From Oscillospiraceae bacterium (GTDB taxonomy: Bacteria; Bacillota; Clostridia; Oscillospirales; QAMX01): a DNA stretch of 64,000 nt. The notes under the pieces are model-generated. The model saw only the letters and a list, made by a program, of their open reading frames with translations, did no database searches and was not told the origin of the DNA. Of this stretch, positions 57,993 to 64,000 are shown in pieces. Made by a program: the position numbers and the translations under genes. The first letter of the stretch is position 1; the number at the start of each line of letters is the position of its first letter. The stretch lies in assembly GCA_015067825.1 (NCBI GenBank), contig SVLQ01000009.1:53729-117728 (forward strand). Reading direction: 5' to 3'.

Positions 57993-58823
57993 TTATAGAT
58001 CCTCCCCTAACGTCTCTTTTTTCACGGGTGCGAATATGACATAAAGCAGTAACACAAAAATAATGGGAATCGCCACCATCGGCATAACGATCAGCGGATC
58101 CACGCGATAGGCCTCGTTGGCGACGTAAATGTTGCGCGTTTGGGTCATGTCCACCTGATGTCCACGCACGAGCAGGCGTTCGGTGTTGATGCCGTAGGGC
58201 GTACAGGTCAGCAGCGTGCAGTAATCTTTGCCGTCGACGATGCGGATGAGGCTGGTGTCGCTCGGTTGGACGATGCGGATCTGGTCGACTTCGTAGGTAA
58301 ATGTGCGGTCAAGGATTGTGAATTGAAAGGTATCGCCCACTTCCATTCGGTCCAGGTGCGTGAACAGCACCGCCGATGGCAGACCTCGGTGGGCCGAGAC
58401 TACGCAATGGGTGCTTTCGCCGCCCACGGGCAGGCTTGTGCCTTCCAAATGTCCGACGGCAATGCTGAGCACGCTGTCGGATGTCCCGTGGTAAACCGGC
58501 AGCTCTTGCCCGATTTTTGGGATTGTGATGTATCCCATCATGCCGGTGCCGCTGACATTGAGCGTGCTGTGGTAGTCTGGCAGCCGGCTGTGCTCTAAAA
58601 GAGGATCGTTCAGTTTTGCGAGCTGTTGGTTATAGGTGTCGGCTGCGGCGAAAATAGCGGAGTAGTCTTCGGGTTTGTACTGCGCCAGCATCGATTCATA
58701 GTCGACGATGGCTTCGCTTTGTGTTTTAGAGTTCCAATAGCTGCTCAGCGTGGGGTACAAAAGCACAGAAAGGCCTATGAAAAACAATATCAGCAATATG
58801 ATGGTGGTTTTTCGATTCTTCAT
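57993..58823 (-). CDS. Class C (pilin-polymerising) sortase
   Basis: 276 residues. Membrane helices at both ends (TTIILLILFFIGLSVLLYP, then IVMPMVAIPIIFVLLLYVIF). The catalytic blocks are VVSAHRGLPSA (His) and TLLTCTPYGINTERLLVRG (Cys, Arg). The N-terminal region contains NDPLLEHS, placed where class C enzymes carry the lid. It links pilin subunits through the threonine of LPXTG to a pilin lysine. GGAG is upstream. Follows the major pilin gene after a hairpin. Confidence 0.95.
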   Translation of the reverse strand: MKNRKTTIILLILFFIGLSVLLYPTLSSYWNSKTQSEAIVDYESMLAQYKPEDYSAIFAAADTYNQQLAKLNDPLLEHSRLPDYHSTLNVSGTGMMGYITIPKIGQELPVYHGTSDSVLSIAVGHLEGTSLPVGGESTHCVVSAHRGLPSAVLFTHLDRMEVGDTFQFTILDRTFTYEVDQIRIVQPSDTSLIRIVDGKDYCTLLTCTPYGINTERLLVRGHQVDMTQTRNIYVANEAYRVDPLIVMPMVAIPIIFVLLLYVIFAPVKKETLGEDL

Positions 58824-58853
58824 AGCCGGCTCCTGTTGCTTGATGGGGTAAGT

Positions 58854-58882
58854 CCCCGGCAGGCGCAAAGCACCTGCCGGGG
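58854..58882 (-). promoter_or_regulatory. Hairpin between major pilin and sortase genes
   Basis: CCCCGGCAGGCGC (58854-58866) / GCACCTGCCGGGG (58870-58882), loop AAA, one mismatch, no T run. Likely a partial terminator or message stabiliser that keeps pilin above sortase. Confidence 0.75.
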
Positions 58883-58899
58883 GATCTGATCGTGAAAGC

Positions 58900-60390
58900 T
58901 TAGTCTTCGTCTTTGATCTTGGAGAGTCTCTTCTTGGTCACCAGCACAACACCGGTGCCCAGCGCCGTACCGCCGCCCAGCAGCGTGAACAGCACAGTGC
59001 CCAGACCGCCGGTTTCCGGCAGCATGGAACCGGTTTTGTTCACGACGTGGACGCCGGAACCGGTCGAGTAGATCTCACCGTTGAAGATGGCATTCAGGTT
59101 TTTGTCGGAGATGATGAAGCTCTGGCGGGTTTCCAGCTTATTGTAGCCGTCCGGGGCAACGGTTTCTTCCAGATAATAGGTGCCGTTGTCGAGGCCAACT
59201 ACGCGGACCTTACCGTCATTCACTTCGATGGCAACACCGGTTTCACCGTCTTTGGCACGGCGATAGATGCCTTCAGTCGCATCCCAAACAACGGCCACTT
59301 CGTTGCCACCGCTCGCCGCATCGTAAATGCGGAACTGTGCGCCGTCGATCAGTTTGTTCTGCGAGTCGGTCTTGACGATGTCGGCAGCGTAGGTATAGGT
59401 GGTGGTGGTGTCTTCGGCAGTTTCGTGGTCTTTACCGAAGGAGAGCCATGCGGTGTTCACGTTGCCGGTGCCGGCGATAACCGCGTTTTCGTTCAGAACC
59501 GCCGTGTAGGAAACGATGATTTTGTCGTTGGTTTTCAGCGAATCACAGAATTCTTTGGTGAAAACAACTTCAAAGGTGCAGGTGGAGTCGAGGCCGGGGG
59601 CTTTGACTTCGTACATCGTGTCCGGCGTATCGTGCGTTTCAAAACCGGGGATGACATGCTGAATGCCCGTGACTTCTTTGAAGGTCATGCCGACGGGCAC
59701 TTCGTCGTGCAGAACGTAGTTTTCTGCACCGGCGTGGACGCTAATCGTAACGCGGAATTCGATGGTCTGGCCGATATCGGCGGAGTTGGAATCGGTCCAC
59801 TGGTTGGTGGAGTCTTCTTTGACCTGTTTGTCGATGGTCGGAGCAGCGTTTTTGGCGTTGATGGAGGCGTTCGGGTTGGTGGTGGTCAGGCCGCACAGGG
59901 CACCCATCGTGGAGTCGACGAGATAGTAGCCCAGTTCCAGATCCGAGAATTTACCGGAGTTCACGCCGCCGTTTTCGGTGATCACGAACTCACCGGCGTT
60001 CGCAGACGATTTGAGAGGGTCAATGTCGTTGGCCTGCGCATAGGCGAGCGCCAACTTGGCAAAGGCAGCGATGGCTTCGTCTTCCGTGGTCGTTTCGCCG
60101 GTCGCGGCGACCCAGGTCCAGGTCACGTAACCGGAACTGTCGGTGGAGAAGTACTTCTTGGCATCGGCGGTTGCGAAGAAGGCTTCCCAGTCGTCGTCCG
60201 CAGCTTTGTAGGAATAGGCTTTGGCGTCGGTGTCGTAGCTTTCCAGAGTCAGCAGCTTGTAGATCGAGTAGACGTTTTCGGTGCTGACGCCGTTGATGGT
60301 GATGGAGCCTTTTTCATCTGCCGCGAAAGCCATGGTGGAGAACGAGGCAATCATCAGCAGTGCGAGGAGCAGAGATACGATGCGCTTCAT
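58900..60390 (-). CDS. Major pilin, LPXTG anchored (SpaH/FimA-like)
   Basis: 496 residues. Signal peptide 1-23, an isopeptide-forming N-terminal domain (GSITINGVSTENVYSIYKLL, LGYYLVDSTMGALCG), then TIDKQVKEDST, in which the lysine is a candidate linkage site. A D2-type domain (GQTIEFRVTISVHAG) and a SpaA/Cna-B domain (DGAQFRIYDAASGGN, GTYYLEETVAPDGYNKLE with an E-box-like Glu) follow. The sorting signal LPETG (457-461), a helix and KKRLSKIKDED end the protein. GAAAGGAAG lies upstream. Assembled by the adjacent class C sortase. Confidence 0.93.
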   Translation of the reverse strand: MKRIVSLLLALLMIASFSTMAFAADEKGSITINGVSTENVYSIYKLLTLESYDTDAKAYSYKAADDDWEAFFATADAKKYFSTDSSGYVTWTWVAATGETTTEDEAIAAFAKLALAYAQANDIDPLKSSANAGEFVITENGGVNSGKFSDLELGYYLVDSTMGALCGLTTTNPNASINAKNAAPTIDKQVKEDSTNQWTDSNSADIGQTIEFRVTISVHAGAENYVLHDEVPVGMTFKEVTGIQHVIPGFETHDTPDTMYEVKAPGLDSTCTFEVVFTKEFCDSLKTNDKIIVSYTAVLNENAVIAGTGNVNTAWLSFGKDHETAEDTTTTYTYAADIVKTDSQNKLIDGAQFRIYDAASGGNEVAVVWDATEGIYRRAKDGETGVAIEVNDGKVRVVGLDNGTYYLEETVAPDGYNKLETRQSFIISDKNLNAIFNGEIYSTGSGVHVVNKTGSMLPETGGLGTVLFTLLGGGTALGTGVVLVTKKRLSKIKDED

Positions 60391-60472
60391 GGTGAAATCT
60401 TCCTTTCAAATTATTTTTTTGTTTTTTTAGGGTGGATCGGATTCACGGCGCTTTTTTGCCGCGATCAGAAGG

Positions 60473-61420
60473 CTATTCAAACCTCCTTTCTCGCTTGCGC
60501 CTTGATCCGATTCCGTATACCAGCGAGCCGAGCATGAGCGCGGCCCCGCACAGTACGTAAAGCATCCGGGCCGGAGAGCCCGTGGCAGGCAGCTCAGGAC
60601 CGCCTGCGTGATAGGTGTTGGTAAAGGTGGCCGAGTAGGTGGGCGGAGAGCCGCCGGAAACGACGATGTCGCCGCCGGAGGTGGTCCACTTCTCTTTTTC
60701 CCAAACCTCTTCTACTGTGTATTGGATCACAGTTCCGTTTTCATCGGTATAGGGGAGCCCGCGGAAGCTGCTTTCCCAACCGTTCTTCAGCGTCAGGGTG
60801 ACGCTGCGGCCGGTCTGCACGCCGTTGGCGAGCAGACGCACGGTAACGGCGTATTCCTGATACAGTGTGGCGTCGTAGCCCTCCGGCACTTCCCACAATT
60901 TGTTGACCGTCAGCGAGGTTTCGTTGTCGGCGGCCAGCGGTGTGTTTGTGATCTGATAGGCCCAGTCTCCGGCCGGAGTGGTGCTGGTTTTGGTGATCTT
61001 TTCCATCGGCGTTAGGATCAAGCGGTTGGACTGCGAGGTCGTGGCGGGGATGCGACCGCTGCTGTTGATGCCGTTGGAAGAGATATAGTAGTTGGTTTTG
61101 GAACGTGTGGCGTAGAGATAGAAGCCAGAACCGGCGTCTACCGGCGTAAAGCTCTGGTAGGTGGAGTTGCCGGGGGTCGCGTAGAAATAGCGGTTACTGG
61201 AGGAGTTGCTATAGTTGAAGGTCAGGATTTGGCCGGCGCCGTTGGTGAACTTCACCTTTCCACTGCTGACCGTGGCGGTCCAAAGCGCCAGCGGTGAATT
61301 CTGTGCTGTCGCTTCGTCCACCCACTTCAGCTTCGCATCCGAGCTCGATGTGGTGGAAAGATAACCTCTGCTCGTCTTCAGAATGTAGCTCTCTCCGGGC
61401 TGGAAGCTGGTTGCTTCGGC
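60473..61420 (-). pseudogene. C-terminal, wall-anchor part of the pilus tip adhesin, after an in-frame TGA
   Basis: 315 codons read on directly in the same frame after the TGA at 61421-61423. The part contains AEATSFQPGESYILKTSRGY, a beta-trefoil-like region, a Cna-B domain (TSLTVNKLWEVPEGYDATLY) and the sorting signal GPELPATGSPARM, a helix and RRKRERRFE. The only late start is a GTG at 61321 without a good ribosome site, so it is probably not translated alone. Without it the adhesin cannot be wall-anchored or built into the pilus. Confidence 0.8.
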
Positions 61421-63835
61421 TCATTCGCTCTCCGTGATCTGGATCTCGGTGATCTTGCGAACCGTGGAATAATAGCCGGATTCGTAGGATTCTTCGATGC
61501 CGTAGGTCACCTTTGCCAACGCCTCGTAATCGTACTTGGGCAGGTTCGTCCAGATGTACGACCAATCGTTTTCGTCGCTGAGGGTGACCTCGCGGATGCG
61601 CCGCACCGTTCCATCGGGATCGGTGACCGTTAAGTAGGCCAAAACGTAGTCGCTGCTGTGGTCTTTGGTGTCTTCCCACTGTTTGAGGACCTGAACGGTG
61701 GTGGTTTCGAGCACCGTTTCCGGTGCATTGGTGACGATGAGGTACATCGTTTTGGTCTCTTCGTCGATCCGCACGCCATGGACGGTGAAGCCGTTGGAAG
61801 GCTCTGTGCCGTCGGCTTCGGCGATGACGTCGACGAGGTAGGTGTTCACGCCGTCTTTTCCGAGCGTCAGACGGATGACACCGCCGGCCAAACCGTATCC
61901 TTCGGCGGACGGAGGTCCGGTTTCTTTGATGTAGTAGGTATTGCCGGAGCCGAGCCCCCAAAGCGAGGTCACGCCGTCGGCAACGGTGAAGGTGCTTTGT
62001 GCTTGGTCGAGAATACCGTCGGCGAGGTCTTGGTTGTAGGCGGCTTCGCTCGGCCAAAGGTCAACCGGCTCGGTGCATTCCGAGTCGGCGTAAACTGTGA
62101 ATTGTGCGCCATTGAGCGTCTCCTGCGTCAAAACGTCTTCTTTCCGGATCTGCAGGCCAAAGCGCGGTGCGAGGTTGAAGTAGATTGAGCAGTTGGAAAG
62201 AGAAGAACCGCGCTCCAGATAACAAACGCTCAGCGTGTGGTCGCCGGCGCCGATGCCCAAATCCATCAGGCTGGTTTGCTGCCGGCCTTGCACGGTGACA
62301 ATGCCGGTGGAGAAGTCGATCACACCGTCCTCGGCGCCGTGGATACCGCCGATGTCCAGAACCACCTGACCGTCGATCAGAACCCAAAGGTCGTCGTCGC
62401 CGGAGAATTCAAAGACGATGTCGTTGCCATAGAGGTCTTTGTTGCCGCCGCTGCCGGGATCGTTGGGGAGATAGAACTTGATGTCCGACCGCATGCCGTA
62501 GGCGTAGTTGGTGTGCACATTGTTGACGGAGTTGTAGTTGCCGGAATTGTACTTAGAGTCGTAGCGGTAATGGGGAATGCCGGCGTATTCTCCGTCAACG
62601 CCGTTGTAGTTGTAGGAGCCGACGGTTTTGCCGTTGGTGTTGGCGTAGGGTGAGTTCAACGGCAGGAAGTCGGAGTTGGTTGAGCCGATCGCATCAGAGG
62701 TCGCAGACAGGTACTCGTAAACGTAGAACCGTTCTCTGCTCTGGCTGTAGGAAGCGGCGTTGCGCGCAGAGTCAAAGTAGTAGTAGCCGTAGTGCTCGTC
62801 GGTGGGATCGTCCATGATCTGGAACAGGTGGTCGCCGGTTCCGAGATAGATCTTGCCCAAAACGCCGGAGCCTGTGGCCGGGTCGTAGAGGTTGTCGGTC
62901 GCAAACAGCAGCTCTCCCAGCTCGGCGGAATAGATATCCGGGGTGACGATCCCTGCGCCGGGATAGACGTTGTGCGAACTGCGGTTGTTGGGGATGCACA
63001 GTCTGCCGCCGCTGTCGTTGTCGATGAACACGAAATCAAAAGTTTCGCGATTCCCAAAGTTGACCGCTCCGGATGTGACCATCGACCACGTTTCCGAATG
63101 GCCGGAGGCCGTGACCGATCCCTGCGGATTCGCCGAATGGACGTTGAACAGGTAGTTGTAGTCAAACATGTGGGTCGTGATGAAGGAATTCGTGCTGACG
63201 GTTTCGGCGACCTGCGCGTTGAACTGGCCGATATCGTAGGTCGTAGCGACCCAGTCGGCGTAGAAAACGGCGTTACCGGTGATCGTGACGTCGCTTCCCG
63301 GCGGATAATAGCGGCTGTTGGTCACGTCGTACCAACCGCGCAGCGTGAAGCTGTACTTAGACGGCGATGTCCAGGTTTCTGGCAGCCGGAAGGTGGAACC
63401 GGTTTGCACGGTGTAGGCGACGTCGGGCGAGCCCATCAGATGTCCCAAGCCACCGTCGGTGCCGTCGAGCCAAATTGTGCAGCGGCTGGTCATCGCAAAG
63501 GAGTAGGTCGCAGCGTCGGTCTGAATCTGGGTCATCTCAAAGATGCGGGCATCTTCGTTCAGCTGGGCATATTCAGAGTTGCTGCGGATCTTCACGCCGG
63601 AACCGGATTGGATCAGTGTGCTTGTGTAGGCGCCGCTGGTGGTAACACCTGTGCCGTTGTTTGGATAGGCGTGCATGTAGCGATTGGTTGCCGCATTTTG
63701 GATGAGGTAGGTGTTGGTACCGGAGGCGGAGAAGCTCCAAAGCAGGGTATCGGGGTCGTCGATGTCGGCGTAGATCCAGCCGTCAGAGCGAACGAGGCGC
63801 TTCGCACCTAACGAAGCAAACAATTTAGCCGACAT
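61421..63835 (-). CDS. Pilus tip adhesin, N-terminal part ending at in-frame TGA
   Basis: 804 residues. The first 160 are beta-rich; then an InlB B-repeat-like stretch (FTLRGWYDVTNSRYYPPGS) and a large adhesion region follow. A fibro-slime/PA14-like block GDDDLWVLIDGQVVLDIGG lies at about 478-496. A SpaA prealbumin-like domain (LQIRKEDVLTQETLNGAQFT) and a Cna-B domain (TTVQVLKQWEDTKDHSSDY) come after. No signal peptide is present and no ribosome site precedes the ATG; an in-frame TAG lies just upstream. So the 5' end is likely lost as well as the 3' part. Confidence 0.8.
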   Translation of the reverse strand: MSAKLFASLGAKRLVRSDGWIYADIDDPDTLLWSFSASGTNTYLIQNAATNRYMHAYPNNGTGVTTSGAYTSTLIQSGSGVKIRSNSEYAQLNEDARIFEMTQIQTDAATYSFAMTSRCTIWLDGTDGGLGHLMGSPDVAYTVQTGSTFRLPETWTSPSKYSFTLRGWYDVTNSRYYPPGSDVTITGNAVFYADWVATTYDIGQFNAQVAETVSTNSFITTHMFDYNYLFNVHSANPQGSVTASGHSETWSMVTSGAVNFGNRETFDFVFIDNDSGGRLCIPNNRSSHNVYPGAGIVTPDIYSAELGELLFATDNLYDPATGSGVLGKIYLGTGDHLFQIMDDPTDEHYGYYYFDSARNAASYSQSRERFYVYEYLSATSDAIGSTNSDFLPLNSPYANTNGKTVGSYNYNGVDGEYAGIPHYRYDSKYNSGNYNSVNNVHTNYAYGMRSDIKFYLPNDPGSGGNKDLYGNDIVFEFSGDDDLWVLIDGQVVLDIGGIHGAEDGVIDFSTGIVTVQGRQQTSLMDLGIGAGDHTLSVCYLERGSSLSNCSIYFNLAPRFGLQIRKEDVLTQETLNGAQFTVYADSECTEPVDLWPSEAAYNQDLADGILDQAQSTFTVADGVTSLWGLGSGNTYYIKETGPPSAEGYGLAGGVIRLTLGKDGVNTYLVDVIAEADGTEPSNGFTVHGVRIDEETKTMYLIVTNAPETVLETTTVQVLKQWEDTKDHSSDYVLAYLTVTDPDGTVRRIREVTLSDENDWSYIWTNLPKYDYEALAKVTYGIEESYESGYYSTVRKITEIQITESE

Positions 63836-63868
63836 ATACGGGGTTGTGATTGTACAATTCCACTATAT

Positions 63869-63957
63869 TCCTCCTTAGCTCAGTCGGTAGAGCGCATGAC
63901 TGTTAACAGTTGGCTCTAAAGGCGCGGAGCACAAACAGTGCAAGTCTGTTGGGAGGG
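63869..63957 (+). tRNA. tRNA-Asn-like sequence with broken anticodon arm
   Basis: The 5' part is that of tRNA-Asn: acceptor TCCTCCT (63869-63875), D-arm GCTC-AGTCGGTA-GAGC (63878-63893), stem CATGA and anticodon loop CTGTTAA with GTT (63902-63904). The expected TCATG stem is missing; CAGTT follows. Further on a T-arm-like AACAG-TGCAAGT-CTGTT (63934-63950) and GGGAGGG (63951-63957) could close the acceptor with wobble pairs. It is either a degenerate tRNA or a tRNA split at the anticodon loop by integration. The rest of 63836-64000 shows nothing recognisable. Confidence 0.4.
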
Positions 63958-64000
63958 CAAAAGAGTTTGAAATCTCTGCAAAATTCATACATTCCTCGTT

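Noticed and set aside
61421..61423. Selenocysteine or recoded TGA
   Set aside because: No SECIS-like hairpin is evident just downstream, the surrounding protein gives no redox reason for selenocysteine, and TGA ends many other genes here.
63911..63930. CTCTAAA read as a CUA (pyrrolysine or suppressor) anticodon loop
   Set aside because: The flanking bases do not form an anticodon stem; a normal GTT loop lies just upstream.

Overview
The window looks like part of the chromosome of an anaerobic Gram-positive bacterium, most likely a moderately high-GC member of the Clostridia (Oscillospirales-like). The evidence is an oxygen-sensitive class III ribonucleotide reductase (NrdD/NrdG), a second glycyl radical enzyme, Fe-S quinolinate synthase, sortases with LPXTG proteins, an S-layer homology protein, ECF-type vitamin transport and several ECF sigma factors. 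Promoters are unusually easy to read: many genes have a near-consensus -35/-10 pair with a 17-base spacer. Most genes lie on the minus strand, in short operons ended by strong hairpins. The genus cannot be told from the sequence.

Layout. 1-8.5 kb: quinolinate synthase (cut by the window edge), glycerol-3-phosphate dehydrogenase, DegV, a MarR/HAD pair, an amidohydrolase with a DUF4838 glycosidase-like protein, and an XRE regulator. 8.6-13.6 kb: an SLH surface protein, an ECF sigma factor translationally coupled to a membrane-anchored serpin, and a very long ECF sigma factor. 13.9-20.3 kb: the most interesting locus, a minus-strand operon behind a consensus promoter, a cobalamin riboswitch and an intrinsic terminator. 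It encodes a small HNH-repeat-like protein, two exported DUF4430-type proteins (one with an alpha/alpha-barrel plus DUF4430 layout like intrinsic factor/transcobalamin), and an ECF transporter (EcfT, fused EcfA-A', S component). I read it as a vitamin B12 capture and import system. 20.3-26 kb: an NrdR-controlled nrdD-nrdG operon extended by an uncharacterised glycyl radical eliminase and its activase. 26-31.8 kb: a cysteine desulfidase-like protein, a DUF559 gene bracketed by inverted hairpin repeats, an AT-rich GNAT gene, and a four-gene SGNH/ceramidase-like operon. 31.9-39.9 kb: a TAXI-type TRAP transporter, an AAC(3)-like acetyltransferase, an SDR/flavin reductase pair, a dense hairpin array, a PatB-like lyase, a DUF3795 protein and a hexapeptide acetyltransferase.

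40-49 kb: a second very long ECF sigma factor, VWA, ExoIII and macrodomain proteins, divergent AraC/drug-metabolite-type genes with an oxidoreductase, and a rhodanese/thioredoxin/FabG group. 49-56.4 kb: three carbohydrate-active proteins (rhamnosidase-like, GH28-like and beta-helix) interleaved with glutamine synthetase and an ArsC-like protein. 56.5-63.8 kb: a sortase-assembled pilus operon (tip adhesin, major pilin, class C sortase, basal pilin, second sortase). The tip adhesin gene is interrupted by an in-frame TGA, lacks a signal peptide at its start, and abuts a damaged tRNA-Asn-like sequence at the window end, so this edge may be a rearrangement or an assembly junction.

All functions are inferred from reading the sequence; no database search was run.
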